A stretch of DNA of 64,000 bases, from positions 23,995 through 87,994 of the forward strand of contig NZ_JACSRA010000018.1 of NCBI RefSeq assembly GCF_014836335.1, read 5' to 3'. The position numbers were made by a program, and so were the translations under genes. Source of the DNA: Clostridium cibarium. Its GTDB lineage: Bacteria; Bacillota; Clostridia; Clostridiales; Clostridiaceae. Below, in pieces: positions 1 through 8,959 of the stretch (positions within the stretch are counted from its first letter, which is position 1; every line of letters begins with the position of its first letter). A model generated the notes under the pieces. That model searched no databases, was not told the DNA's origin, and was given only the letters and a program-made list of their open reading frames with translations.

Positions 1-573
1 CCTAAAGTATTAGACATATTAAAAGAGAATGGAATAAAAGCTACATTTATGATAATGGGAAAAAATGCAGAAAGTTCAGAAGAATCAAAGGAACTATTAA
101 AGAGAACCGTTAAAGAAGGACATGCTATAGGTAATCATACCTATAGTCATAATACTCATTATTTATATCCTAATAGAGTAATAAGTCCTACTAATTTTAT
201 TGGAGATGTGGACAAGTGTGATAAAACTTTAAAAAGCATACTAGGTAAAGATTTTACAACAAGAGTCATAAGATTTCCAGGTGGATATTGGTCTTGGGAT
301 GGAAGAACAGAAATAAGACCTATCCTTGATGAAAAAGGCTATGCTAGCATAGATTGGGATGCTTTATCAAAAGATGCTGAAGGAAAGCCAAATAAAACAG
401 CAAAAGAATTATTAGACATAAGTAAACAAACTCTCAATGCTTTAGGTCCTAATGCAGATAGTGTTGTATTTTTAATGCATGATACTTATGGAAAAGAAGA
501 AACCGTTAAATCATTGCAATCAATAATAGATATGTTTAAAGAAAGAGGTTTTGAATTTAAAACAATTAAATAG
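1..573 (+). CDS. Polysaccharide deacetylase (NodB domain), 5' end missing
   Basis: The reading frame is open from base 1, so the gene is cut by the window edge and only its last 190 residues are visible. NodB-domain hallmarks are present: the metal-binding HTYSHNTH segment, the RFPGGYW segment, IDWDALSKDA and the C-terminal LMHDTYGKE motif. The family removes N- or O-acetyl groups from cell-wall or exopolysaccharide N-acetylglucosamine and acts outside the membrane, so the missing N-terminus probably carries a signal peptide or anchor. The catalytic Asp of the first motif lies in the missing part. A strong hairpin terminator follows the stop. Family assignment is firm; the exact substrate cannot be read. 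Confidence 0.93.
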   Translation, partial: PKVLDILKENGIKATFMIMGKNAESSEESKELLKRTVKEGHAIGNHTYSHNTHYLYPNRVISPTNFIGDVDKCDKTLKSILGKDFTTRVIRFPGGYWSWDGRTEIRPILDEKGYASIDWDALSKDAEGKPNKTAKELLDISKQTLNALGPNADSVVFLMHDTYGKEETVKSLQSIIDMFKERGFEFKTIK

Positions 574-583
574 TTATAATTAT

Positions 584-622
584 AAGAAGCTATCTTAATA
601 AAGTAAAGATAGCTTCTTTGTA
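584..622 (+). terminator. Rho-independent terminator of the deacetylase gene
   Basis: Inverted repeat AAGAAGCTATCTT / AAGATAGCTTCTTT with a short loop, 11 bases after the stop codon. Confidence 0.85.
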
Positions 623-936
623 TTTGAAATGTTTACTGCATCTCAATTAATTACTTAACTTTTTGTATTATGTTATTTATTACTCTTATTTAATAATTTG
701 TATTTGCTCATAATTAAGCACTAGCGAAAAAATATATAAATTTAGGCAAAAATACAATTTACACTTTTTGTAAATAATGATAGCATAATTAACGACAATT
801 AGATATAAAATGGATTAGATGATAGATTACAGCTTCCTATTAGTGAAGCTATAAAATTATGTATAAATTCAAAGTTAGTGAAAACTTAATTATAAAATAT
901 AAGATATATTTCTAGTAATATAAGAAGGTGTTTTGT
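623..936. other. Intergenic region before the decarboxylase gene
   Basis: Mostly featureless AT-rich sequence. Bases 809-889 can be read on the plus strand as a short open stretch ending ISEAIKLCINSKLVKT then a stop, without a start codon; it may be a gene remnant but this is weak. The decarboxylase ribosome binding site AAGAAGGTG ends at 930. Confidence 0.4.
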
Positions 937-2616
937 GTGAATAATCAATATACAGTAAGCAAATACTTATTAGATAGACTTTATGAATTAGGCGTTAGCC
1001 ATATATTTGGCGTTCCAGGTGATTATAATCTTTCATTTTTAGACCATGTTATTGCTCATGATGGACTAGAGTGGATTGGAAATTGTAATGAACTTAATGC
1101 AGCCTATGCAGCAGATGGGTATGCTAGAATAAATGGAATATCAGCACTTATTACAACCTATGGTGTTGGAGAATTAAGTGCAATTAATGGTATTGCAGGT
1201 TCTTATGCAGAATATGTACCTGTAGTAGAAATTACTGGTACACCATCTACAATAGTGATGGAAAAGGGCTTGTACGTTCATCATTCATTAGGAGATGGAA
1301 ATTTTCAACACTTTATAAATATGTTTAAGGAAGTAACTGTTGCGCAAACATTTTTAACACAAGAAAATGCTGACCAAGAAATTGATCATATTTTATTAGT
1401 TTGTTTAAAAGAAAAACGTCCCGTTCATATTAATTTACCAATTGATATATGTGATAAACCTATTAATAAGCCTAAAAAATCTTTATTAACTTTATTAGCT
1501 GAATCGACCAAGGGAAATGAAAAAATATTGAAACAATTCCTTCATGATGCTATTACAAAGATTGATAAATCTAAAAAACCAATTATTTTAACTGACTTTG
1601 AAGTAAATCGTTATGAAATTCAACAAACTTTATATGACTTAGCTGAAAAAACAGGTTTTCCCGTTGCATCTTTAAGTATGGGAAAAGGAGTTTTTCCTGA
1701 AACACATCCTCAATTTATTGGAGTTTATAGTGGAACTTTAAGTTCTCCTTATGTAAGAAAAAGAGTTGATGAATCTGATTGCATTATCAGTATAGGAGTA
1801 AAATTAATAGACACTATTACAGGTAGATTTTCTCAAGGTTTTTCTGATAATCAAGTTATAGAAATTCATCCTTATACTGCAAAGGTTGAAGATAAGCATT
1901 ATAATTCTATTTTTATGAAAGATGTTCTTAATCAGTTAACCTTATTATTACATCACAGACCTACTGAAGAATTAGACATTAGTCCTAATCTCTCTAATGC
2001 TTCTTCATTCACTTCAAGATTTATATCCAAATCAAATGAAAAGTTAACACAAAAACGTTTTTGGCAATATATATGTGGTTTTTTACAAGAAGGAGATGTT
2101 ATACTTGCTGATCAAGGTACTGCTTTTTGTGGCGCTTCTATAATGCCTATCCCAAATAAAGCAACCTTTGTTGGTCAACCTTTATGGGCATCCATAGGTT
2201 ATACTCTTCCTTCACTCTTGGGAACACAACTTGCAGATAGAACTCGACGAAATATTTTAATAATTGGTGATGGTTCTTTCCAAATGACTGCTCAAGAATT
2301 ATCAACCATACTACGACAGAATATAACCCCCATTATTTTTCTCATCAATAACAATGGTTATACTATTGAAAGAGCAATTCATGGAAAATATCAACCTTAT
2401 AATGATATTGGAATTTGGCAATATCATAAATTACCTAGCATTTTAACTCATGAAGGAAATTTTATTTCATTTAAGGTTGAAAGTGAAACTGAACTTGAAG
2501 AAGCTTTAAATGATGCTGCCCATAATTCAGATAAGCTAAGATTTATTGAAGTAATCATGTCTTATGATGATAAACCTAAAATCTTGGAAAAATTCGGGAT
2601 GCTATTTGGAAAATAA
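937..2616 (+). CDS. Thiamine-diphosphate 2-oxoacid decarboxylase (indolepyruvate/pyruvate decarboxylase type)
   Basis: A 559-residue protein of normal family length. The N-terminal domain has GVPGDYNL and the catalytic Glu in CNELNAAYAADGYAR (near residue 51); the C-terminal domain has the ThDP-Mg motif starting GDGSF (near residue 443) and ending with NNNGYTIE. The enzyme decarboxylates a 2-oxo acid to an aldehyde in the cytoplasm. Pyruvate, indolepyruvate, phenylpyruvate and branched oxo acids are all possible substrates; clostridial members usually look like the broad indolepyruvate type. I prefer GTG at 937 because AAGGTG lies 6 bases upstream. A GTG at 928 would place the Shine-Dalgarno sequence inside the gene. 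It stands alone, with a strong terminator about 100 bases downstream. Confidence 0.93.
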   Translation: MNNQYTVSKYLLDRLYELGVSHIFGVPGDYNLSFLDHVIAHDGLEWIGNCNELNAAYAADGYARINGISALITTYGVGELSAINGIAGSYAEYVPVVEITGTPSTIVMEKGLYVHHSLGDGNFQHFINMFKEVTVAQTFLTQENADQEIDHILLVCLKEKRPVHINLPIDICDKPINKPKKSLLTLLAESTKGNEKILKQFLHDAITKIDKSKKPIILTDFEVNRYEIQQTLYDLAEKTGFPVASLSMGKGVFPETHPQFIGVYSGTLSSPYVRKRVDESDCIISIGVKLIDTITGRFSQGFSDNQVIEIHPYTAKVEDKHYNSIFMKDVLNQLTLLLHHRPTEELDISPNLSNASSFTSRFISKSNEKLTQKRFWQYICGFLQEGDVILADQGTAFCGASIMPIPNKATFVGQPLWASIGYTLPSLLGTQLADRTRRNILIIGDGSFQMTAQELSTILRQNITPIIFLINNNGYTIERAIHGKYQPYNDIGIWQYHKLPSILTHEGNFISFKVESETELEEALNDAAHNSDKLRFIEVIMSYDDKPKILEKFGMLFGK

Positions 2617-2715
2617 AAATATCTCTGCCGAATTTTCTAGAGATGACTACGAAGTAAGTGACCACTTCTTGAATTACATTCCTTAAATAAAATAGCTTAA
2701 TAGAAAAGAATGTAA

Positions 2716-2753
2716 AATAAAGGCATATACTTAAAAAAGTATATGCCTTTATT
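2716..2753. terminator. Bidirectional terminator
   Basis: Near-perfect hairpin AAAGGCATATACTT / AAGTATATGCCTTT with A-run before and T-run after. It can serve the decarboxylase gene (plus) and the PixA-like gene (minus). Confidence 0.85.
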
Positions 2754-2780
2754 GATTTTACTAAAGTAATATTTATGTCA

Positions 2781-3193
2781 CTAAGAAACTATAATAAATG
2801 GGTCAAAAGTAAATGGTGTAGGATTATCATTTAAGATAAGGTTAACTGAATATTGGTAACTACCTGATTGAGCATTTGGGTCTACTACGCCTCTCCAGTA
2901 TATTTCACTTCCACTTCCCTCTTGTCTAGGATTACAAATGTTAGGCACCATTTGACTAGAACCACAACTAGTAAATCCAGAAATAGATATATTGTCATCA
3001 GCAGAAATAGGAGCAACTCTCCAATGAATAATTTGTTCAGCTTGACATTTAGTACAAAGTTCACACTGACCTTCTCCTGAACCACCTATATATCCTGTAT
3101 TATCTACTAGATATACATACTTTTGTCCAAAATTTGATGAGTCTGTTGTAGCTCCTGCTACATCAACAACAATTAAAACTTCAATAGCTTCAT
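2781..3193 (-). pseudogene. AidA/PixA-family inclusion body protein, frameshifted after the start codon
   Basis: Read in one frame from about base 3188 down to the TAG at 2781, this gives a ~136-residue protein: EVLIVVDVAGATTDS, KYVYLVDNTGYIGGSGEGQ, ELCTKCQAEQIIHWRV, then IYWRGVVDPNAQSGSYQYS and FTFDPFIIVS. This pattern matches the AidA/PixA inclusion-body family (PixA crystalline inclusion protein of Xenorhabdus and relatives). The only ATG with a good Shine-Dalgarno (AAGGAG, 7 bases upstream) is at 3193, but its frame reads MKLLKF then stop. One extra A after ATGAA would restore MKAIEV and the whole protein. So it is either a single-base frameshift pseudogene or a sequencing error. Everything after residue 2 looks intact. 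Role in clostridia is unknown. Confidence 0.75.
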
Positions 3194-3390
3194 TTTTTAT
3201 CTCCTTAATTTTAAATATTAAATTAATCTAATTCAATATATGTATATGTTACATAATTTAATACATGCATATGTAACTAAAAAAAATTATAAAGATTTAT
3301 GTAACGATAGTTCTCTTATATCATGAAAGTAAGATTTACTTTGGCAGATATCATAAAAATGTGTAAAAATTATTTTAAGCGAAATAAAGA

Positions 3391-3432
3391 AGCTGTCGCA
3401 CTAATTAATTAGTGCGACAGCTCCCTTGACTA
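3391..3432 (-). terminator. Terminator of the TPR-like gene
   Basis: Perfect inverted repeat AGCTGTCGCACTAATT / AATTAGTGCGACAGCT, followed on the minus strand by TCTTTATTT. A near-copy follows the YvrJ gene at 58078. Confidence 0.8.
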
Positions 3433-3499
3433 CCAAGCATGTGATTTTATTTTTTATCCCCACATGTCTTTTATTAGAGTAGTAAAATTAAATAAAAAA

Positions 3500-4090
3500 T
3501 TAAACATAAACCTCACCTCCATTCAATAAATGATATGCTTTATGAAAAGCATATACATTATGTTTCCCTAATGCTTCTAGCATTCCATCTATAAAATATT
3601 TATTTACATTATATTTTTTTAATTTTAAAACCAATGAAATTATATTATCCCATTTCTTGTCTATTAAATACACATTAGCTAATGCAACATATTCTCGACC
3701 TAAACTTCCATTTTCATGATGATAGTTAGATATAAAAAGATTAATTTCTTTATACTCATTAATATTGATTTCATCCTTAAATATCTCACAATAAAGATTT
3801 AAAATTAAGCAATAATCAGATATATTTTTATTTATATAATCAGGATCATTTTCTAATTCATCTTTAATCATCTTAATATGTATTTTAGAACTTTCAACTT
3901 CCCCCAATTCATCTTCAACCCAAGCTAGGTTATGAATGAGCAAGCGTCTAACCCTTAAACTTTTTATATGACTATAGCTTTGCAAATATATTTTTTTTAA
4001 TATCATTTTACCTTCTTGAAATTTGTCTTGTGTAAATAATTTAAAAACTTCGTTTACAATTGTGTTTTCTATTTTGCTTTCAATATTCAT
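3500..4090 (-). CDS. TPR-like helical repeat protein, possible peptide-signal receptor
   Basis: A 196-residue, all-helical, charged soluble protein with repeat-like helices (for example NLAWVEDELGEVESSKIHIK and YVALANVYLIDKKWDNIISL) typical of TPR domains in RRNPP-type peptide receptors (Rap, NprR, PlcR, AimR families). It lacks an N-terminal helix-turn-helix, so it is not a complete DNA-binding member. ATG at 4090 is chosen because GAGGGGG lies upstream; an upstream TTG would put that sequence inside the gene. It is transcribed divergently from the small secreted peptide gene at 4333, an arrangement seen for receptor-propeptide pairs. Function is inferred only from fold and context. Confidence 0.55.
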   Translation of the reverse strand: MNIESKIENTIVNEVFKLFTQDKFQEGKMILKKIYLQSYSHIKSLRVRRLLIHNLAWVEDELGEVESSKIHIKMIKDELENDPDYINKNISDYCLILNLYCEIFKDEININEYKEINLFISNYHHENGSLGREYVALANVYLIDKKWDNIISLVLKLKKYNVNKYFIDGMLEALGKHNVYAFHKAYHLLNGGEVYV

Positions 4091-4270
4091 TTTGCTCGCA
4101 GTCCCCCTCAATTATCCTTATCTGTTATTATATATATATTACGTCACTAATTGTAAAATATATCAACCACATAATTTTAAAGTTATAAATTGAAAAAATA
4201 ATATCAAAAGCAAGCCATACTTTTAATATTCTTCGGAATTATTTCAATTAATTTAAAATTATACAAAAAC

Positions 4271-4299
4271 TTGAGCGCTTTACTACCATATAGTGTAAT
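4271..4299 (+). promoter_or_regulatory. Sigma-A-type promoter of the peptide gene
   Basis: TTGAGC, 17-base spacer, TGTAAT. The same promoter with TATAAT precedes the second peptide gene at 18283-18311, and flanking bases are also conserved, including a downstream CTCAA that mirrors the TTGAG. Confidence 0.7.
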
Positions 4300-4332
4300 C
4301 TGAACTCAAATACAGATTTAGGAGCACAAGCA

Positions 4333-4533
4333 ATGAAATTCGAGAAATTAATAGCTTTAGGTATGGTGGCAGTTACTTTGGCAACACCTGTTTCAGCACT
4401 TGCAGAAACAACAAACACAGTAGTAGAACCCCTCACTCAAATTGATCCTATATTTGGTGAATCTAAAGAAGGGAATGACACAGCCTTTTTTGCAGATGGT
4501 TCTGCGACAGTCCCATGGGATCTGTCATATTAA
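4333..4533 (+). CDS. Small secreted peptide precursor, copy 1
   Basis: A 66-residue protein with a classical signal peptide (MKFEKLIALGMVAVTLATP then VSALA, probable cleavage after ALA), leaving about 41 polar residues that include EPLTQIDPIFGESKEG and FFADGSA. Copy 2 at 18346 is about 80 percent identical, with changes clustered at the C-terminus (VPWDLSY here, APCGLRY there). Shine-Dalgarno GGAG is 9 bases upstream. Size, export signal, duplicated state and a divergent TPR-like gene suggest an exported signalling propeptide, or a small secreted effector. I do not recognise the family. Confidence 0.6.
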   Translation: MKFEKLIALGMVAVTLATPVSALAETTNTVVEPLTQIDPIFGESKEGNDTAFFADGSATVPWDLSY

Positions 4534-4534
4534 G

Positions 4535-4598
4535 ATGAGTAAGTATTACATCTAGATAAGACTATTTTCCTGTACAATATTGTTTCTGTTAGTTAATA
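4535..4598 (+). pseudogene. Broken start of a small membrane protein gene
   Basis: Immediately after the peptide gene, ATG begins MSKYYI and then meets TAG. The intact counterpart after peptide copy 2 (18548-18775) begins MSKYYIWIRLFFC, so here TGG has become TAG. Homology fades after about 4598. Confidence 0.7.
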
Positions 4599-4614
4599 TG
4601 ATGTATCTATCTAA

Positions 4615-4905
4615 TTATAACTTCTGATTCTTTGACATAAATTTAAAATATCTTTTTTCATTAGTTCTCCATAAAGAATTACTTGCTATTATTACACCTA
4701 TAACTGTGCCAATAGAAGCAGCGCCAATATAACGCATTATAGAATTAAATGCACCCTTATTCCAGGTTATATATGACACCCATGTAGTTAACACTCCTCA
4801 AAATGCTCCTAAACTAGCCCCTAAAATAACCCTAGGTATTATATAATTTTTATATCCTTTTTCAATTATTGTAGACCACTTTTTTACAAACACTTCATCA
4901 GTCAT
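4615..4905 (-). pseudogene. Small two-helix membrane protein with internal stop
   Basis: From the ATG at 4905 (Shine-Dalgarno GGAGG 7 bases upstream) a 96-codon frame reads MTDEVFVKKWSTIIEKGYKN, then two hydrophobic helices, and ends SLWRTNEKRYFKF..QKL. It is interrupted near codon 37 by an in-frame TGA, where a Trp codon TGG is the simplest ancestor (GASLGAF-stop-GVLTTW). A short degraded copy lies at 18826-18890 after peptide copy 2, so the gene belongs to the same duplicated locus. Function unknown. Confidence 0.6.
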
Positions 4906-4941
4906 ATATTATCCTCCTTCTTTCACGAAAAATATCACTGC

Positions 4942-5142
4942 CTATTTTTTTGATTTTACTCTTGATAAAAGGTAGATATTAAATAAAATACCTAAAATAC
5001 TAACAAGTCCAGATATAATAAAAATCAAATCATTTGTCCTTTTCCATGCAATAACAGAAATTGTCCCCATACATATTACTATAATGAATAAAATAAAAAC
5101 AATTATATTAATAAGCTTGTTATTAAGATTTTTATTAATCAT
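4942..5142 (-). CDS. Small two-helix membrane protein
   Basis: A 66-residue protein with two predicted transmembrane helices (NIIVFILFIIVICMGTISVI and FIISGLVSILGILFNIYLL) and lysine-rich ends. GAAAGGA lies 8 bases upstream of the ATG. It is probably transcribed ahead of the broken gene at 4905. Unknown function; it could be an immunity-type protein. Confidence 0.5.
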   Translation of the reverse strand: MINKNLNNKLINIIVFILFIIVICMGTISVIAWKRTNDLIFIISGLVSILGILFNIYLLSRVKSKK

Positions 5143-5300
5143 AACATCGTCCTTTCACTAATCTTTGTAAGATCAAAAATATAAATTAACAATACGCTCT
5201 ATCAATTATTATACATTACTTGCTTTATTATACATTAAAATTGTGTAAAGAATAGATTCAACTTTAAAACTATTATTATCCCTAATAATATTCTGGATAC

Positions 5301-5321
5301 AGCTTCTCAAAACATTACTTT
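5301..5321 (+). repeat. Scar of a DUF1659 gene
   Basis: The 17 bases CAGCTTCTCAAAACATT are identical to codons in the intact DUF1659 gene (61800-61816). The preceding ACTATTATTATCCCTAATA (5271-5289) is shared with 11090-11108. It is too short to code but marks another eroded copy of the module at 51.7-62.2 kb. Confidence 0.45.
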
Positions 5322-5384
5322 TTTGGTGTAATTATGATAATATGTTGATAATAAGAAATTTACAAAAAATAGGATGGTGAAGAA

Positions 5385-5795
5385 ATGAGAAAAACGAAAA
5401 TAATATTAATATTATTTTTATTGATTATTACAGGGTGTTCATCACAAAACAATAACAAAAAAGAATATAAATATGAAGGTAAGAATTCAAATTGGCAAGT
5501 ACAATTCACTGAATCATTAAATGGAATTAAAGATGAAAGAGCATTAACTTTTACCTATAAGGGTGATTTATCAGATTTAAAAGCTCATAAGAATTTAAAA
5601 TATTCTTATAAAACAAACACAAATCATGGAAGTGGAGATATAGATTTAGGGGATTCAGTTAATACCAAAACATTTGAACATAAAGTATCTGGAGAAGGGC
5701 AAAGCACAAATATAATAGAATCAGATTCAGTAACAGTAAATATATCTTTAGACGAAAATTCTGAAACTATAGATTTGAAAATATTTACTTTTTAA
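5385..5795 (+). CDS. Lipoprotein of unknown function
   Basis: A 136-residue protein with a lipoprotein signal peptide: MRKTKIILILFLLII followed by the lipobox TGC, so Cys18 would be lipidated and anchor the protein outside the membrane. The mature part is hydrophilic, with beta-strand-like alternation (NWQVQFTESLNGIKDERALT). Shine-Dalgarno GGATGG precedes the ATG. It stands alone between convergent minus-strand genes. No domain recognised. Confidence 0.7.
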   Translation: MRKTKIILILFLLIITGCSSQNNNKKEYKYEGKNSNWQVQFTESLNGIKDERALTFTYKGDLSDLKAHKNLKYSYKTNTNHGSGDIDLGDSVNTKTFEHKVSGEGQSTNIIESDSVTVNISLDENSETIDLKIFTF

Positions 5796-5998
5796 CTACA
5801 TGCAAATTCTATTTAGCTAAATAATAAAGCTAATACACTTAAATATCAAAGAAAAATTTTTGCACTTCCAATAGTAAAAGCTAATATTAATTTGCTATTT
5901 ATGAAATAAATAAAAGAAGAAAAACACCCATCATCTGGCGATTCTCCTTCCTTAATTATTTATGAAATTAATGCATCCTGTCACGTAAATTACAGCTT

Positions 5999-7765
5999 TT
6001 ACTTTTGGGCTTGAATTTCTCCCACAATTTTATTTATCAACTCATTAACCTCAAAGCCTCCTCTAGCACTGATCATTTCTATTGTAGCCATGGAAGCCAT
6101 AGTTTTGAACAATAAAGAATTTTTCAACTTGCTGAATTTAGGAGATAAATCAACTAAAAAATCTTTTATAAAGGGATAATCTTTTACTATATCCCCTATT
6201 ATGGTATTCTTTGTAATTCCATACTCATTTTTAACTTCTGCACCTGAATCCTTAGCAGGCTTATCTTCTTCCTTTTTATTGCCCCAGGACAATAGCCTTT
6301 GATTTCCTGTAAGGCTTCTAATGTGTGTAACATCCTGCATCATTTCCAAAACGCCTCTAAAGTTTCCTTCTTCGTCTCTTACTGCATTATAGATGATATA
6401 TATGAATTTTCCGCCCATTTCCAGCCAAAATTCGGCTTCATCATGCTCTCCTGCTCTAAATGCTCTGATAATTTCTTCAACAGTATCAACGCTTTCTCTT
6501 GGATGGCAGTTTTGAACTTCTCTTCCAATAACTCCTGCACTTCTTGGGAATACTCTGTGCTTAGTATCACTATAAAACTTCACTATATCATTTTCATCCA
6601 CGTAAGATAAATCCACTTGTAAATGCTTAAATATAAGATTAATCTGTTCAATGGTCAGTTTTCCCTGACTCACATCCAATACTTCATTTTTTGAAGGAGC
6701 AGAAAGTATGCCATGTTTTTGAAGCACTTTTGCCAAATCCTTAAGCAATTCATTGTTAGATTCTGAAGCCACTCCAGCTTCCTTCTCATTTCCATAAGTT
6801 GGTGGGTTTTGAATTAAACAATAACCAATTTCGTCATCAGATTTTCTCATTTTTACAAAGTCCTCTTGGGTTAGTAAATCCAAAGCAGTCGGTAATAGTA
6901 CTTCCTCCTCTTTTACCATCATATCTTCTACCATCTCAAGGACTTCTTCTTGAAGCTTTAAAAATTCTTGATCCTGGTCAGCCTGCAAATAATCCTTAGC
7001 TTTTTTAATAATGTCTCTTACGTTATTATCTAAAGTCCACATGACCTTTGAAGGCTTATCAAACCCCTTGCTCTCCAATGCAGAAAACAATTGGTTTTGC
7101 TTTCTTGAAAAATGAACATTTATCTGTCCTAATTTATCGTAAAGCTCAGACCATCTATTCTTAATAAACTTACCTTGTAACAGTTCCTTCATTTCTTTAA
7201 GTACTTCTCTTATAGCTTCAATCTCATCAAGATAAGTTCTAATTGGATGTCCTGAAGGCAGCTGAATCTTATCACTTACAAGTATACCCTCAAAAATTTC
7301 AAGGATTTCGTTCATTCTTTGTGCTAATTCATCATCTGTAATTCCATACTTCTGAAGATATTGTTCGCATATAGCAAATTCTTGTGCTGTTACCTTGTCA
7401 ACGGAAGTTTTCATTTTCAATTTTGCCTCTTCTAAAGAGATTTCTCCCTTTAGGTAACTTAGCTTAATATCCATAATATTTTTGATTTTTGTTTCATCTA
7501 CCTTCAAGTATTCACCCATTTTAATTTTTTCAAGTTGAGCTTTAGGTGTGAAATAGACATGATACTCTTCATCACTTATTTTCTCAATATATTTGTCAAA
7601 GCCTCTTGCCTCCATCATTTTATACATTGGGAAAGGCTCAAAATCTTTAATTACATGTATTCCTTCATTTCGTTTTAGGTCTTCAATAGCCTTTGTAATG
7701 CAATCCCTAAAGGACTCATGTTCTCCACGACCATCTATAGTAATATAATTTATGTCTTTTTTCAT
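5999..7765 (-). CDS. DUF438 / hemerythrin-like / PAS / DUF1858 protein
   Basis: About 588 residues in several modules: an N-terminal DUF2249-like part (to ~75), a DUF438 region (~90-155, MDIKLSYLKGEISLEEAKLK), a hemerythrin-like four-helix region (~165-310, with GHPIRTYLDE, HFSRKQNQLF and EEEVLLPTA), a PAS domain (~395-500, SAGVIGREVQNCHPRESVDT), and a C-terminal DUF1858-type segment beginning near TIIGDIVKDYP. Proteins of this build are common in anaerobes and are thought to sense oxygen, nitric oxide or redox state. ATG at 7765 is favoured; an in-frame GTG six bases upstream sits too close to AAAGGA. Stands alone. Confidence 0.85.
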   Translation of the reverse strand: MKKDINYITIDGRGEHESFRDCITKAIEDLKRNEGIHVIKDFEPFPMYKMMEARGFDKYIEKISDEEYHVYFTPKAQLEKIKMGEYLKVDETKIKNIMDIKLSYLKGEISLEEAKLKMKTSVDKVTAQEFAICEQYLQKYGITDDELAQRMNEILEIFEGILVSDKIQLPSGHPIRTYLDEIEAIREVLKEMKELLQGKFIKNRWSELYDKLGQINVHFSRKQNQLFSALESKGFDKPSKVMWTLDNNVRDIIKKAKDYLQADQDQEFLKLQEEVLEMVEDMMVKEEEVLLPTALDLLTQEDFVKMRKSDDEIGYCLIQNPPTYGNEKEAGVASESNNELLKDLAKVLQKHGILSAPSKNEVLDVSQGKLTIEQINLIFKHLQVDLSYVDENDIVKFYSDTKHRVFPRSAGVIGREVQNCHPRESVDTVEEIIRAFRAGEHDEAEFWLEMGGKFIYIIYNAVRDEEGNFRGVLEMMQDVTHIRSLTGNQRLLSWGNKKEEDKPAKDSGAEVKNEYGITKNTIIGDIVKDYPFIKDFLVDLSPKFSKLKNSLLFKTMASMATIEMISARGGFEVNELINKIVGEIQAQK

Positions 7766-8165
7766 ATGCACATCATCCTTTCTTTATAGACTTTAATTGA
7801 TTACCCATTTCAACTAATAAATCTTATCATATGAATATAATAACATTTATTTATATATGAATCGGTAACTAAAGTTACGTTTTTATTTACTTTTTAAAAT
7901 TGCTTGCATCGCAGCCTACTGATGTTTTTAGTATTTACTTTTAAGATCTTTTTATAAGCTCAGCAAAATAAAGGATAAAGCAGTTATATCCTTCATTTGT
8001 TATACTCAAAAATAAACTATTTTTGCATATCTAATAATTATTTAATCAATTTTAGCTATTGACCTATAAAAAAAGAATCCTCTCTCCTAAGGATTCTTTC
8101 TACTTCTGTTATATCAAATTATCACCTCGTAATATTTATACTCTATCACTATTAACCAAATTTTA
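7766..8165. other. Intergenic region with a terminator
   Basis: No gene is supported. A hairpin AAAGAATCC / GGATTCTTT at 8071-8099 looks like a rho-independent terminator, readable on either strand. A weaker stem (GGATA / TATCC) lies near 7973. Confidence 0.5.
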
Positions 8166-8414
8166 TCATTCATACTTTTCTCTATTATCACTCATTAATA
8201 AATAAAAGATAATTATCATCAATATTAACATTATTCCAACCAATGTATTTTCTAAGGTTTTACTAATACCAATTGAAAATGGAGTTTTAAAAAAAATGGC
8301 TATAATCGCATCAATTATTCCTAAAAATTGATATGCTTTCTTATCCTTAATATATAGAATTACAAAGACCATCGCTAGTAAAAATAAACACATTAAACTA
8401 ATAATATTTAACAA
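8166..8414 (-). CDS. Small membrane protein
   Basis: I start this at TTG 8414 because a near-perfect AGGAGG lies 6 bases upstream; an in-frame start further up would place that Shine-Dalgarno inside the gene. The product is ~82 residues with two or three hydrophobic helices (LLNIISLMCLFLLAMVFVIL and GIMLILMIIIFYLLM). No family recognised. Its neighbour to the right is a compressed copy of the sigma/YvrJ module. Confidence 0.55.
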   Translation of the reverse strand: MLNIISLMCLFLLAMVFVILYIKDKKAYQFLGIIDAIIAIFFKTPFSIGISKTLENTLVGIMLILMIIIFYLLMSDNREKYE

Positions 8415-8692
8415 ATTTCCCCTCCTAATCATCTCACAATATTTTTTCAAATCCCATCTACATACAGTTAACTCCCTATATCCATATTATACCTAAAATA
8501 ATTAGTAATTCCAATTTATATATTTTTCATTAAATCATCAGTACCAACTTATAGGGATGGAAGTTGGACATCTAAAGTATCTTAAAATCTTTATTCACAA
8601 TCCCATTAACCTTCACCAACAAATTAAAACTAACTCCAACATTCCTAAAAATCCCCTACAAAACGCCACCAACCTAGCAATATTTTTATATA

Positions 8693-8721
8693 TTGACATA
8701 TAATTACCTTTATGGTAATAT
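8693..8721 (+). promoter_or_regulatory. Module promoter, second copy
   Basis: TTGACA, 17-base spacer, TAATAT, with ATTACC/GGTAAT dyad inside the spacer. It is identical to the promoter at 51659-51687 in front of the sigma-factor gene. Confidence 0.7.
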
Positions 8722-8761
8722 AAACACACCGTTATAGTTTTCTATAATGTCTCACACCCAA

Positions 8762-8788
8762 AAAGCAGCCTTATAGGCTGCTTTTTAA
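8762..8788 (+). terminator. Leader terminator/attenuator hairpin, second copy
   Basis: AAAGCAGCC / GGCTGCTTTTT hairpin about 40 bases after the promoter; identical stem at 51728-51750 upstream of the sigma gene. Confidence 0.7.
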
Positions 8789-8959
8789 CTTTATTTTAAA
8801 GCTCAATGACTTAAATTTTGTACTATGTTCCCTTGAAACCTCTTCAAGCCCGCATTTTTTCAGCATATTCTTAAGAATATTTATGGTGAAGAATATTAAC
8901 ATATTTATTCTGAAGAATATGCTTAATTTTTGCATATATCCCTATCAGAGGTGATTATT

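Noticed and set aside
5912..5945. Weak hairpin between the lipoprotein gene and the DUF438 gene
   Set aside because: Stem of only 4-5 pairs with wobble; not convincing as a terminator.
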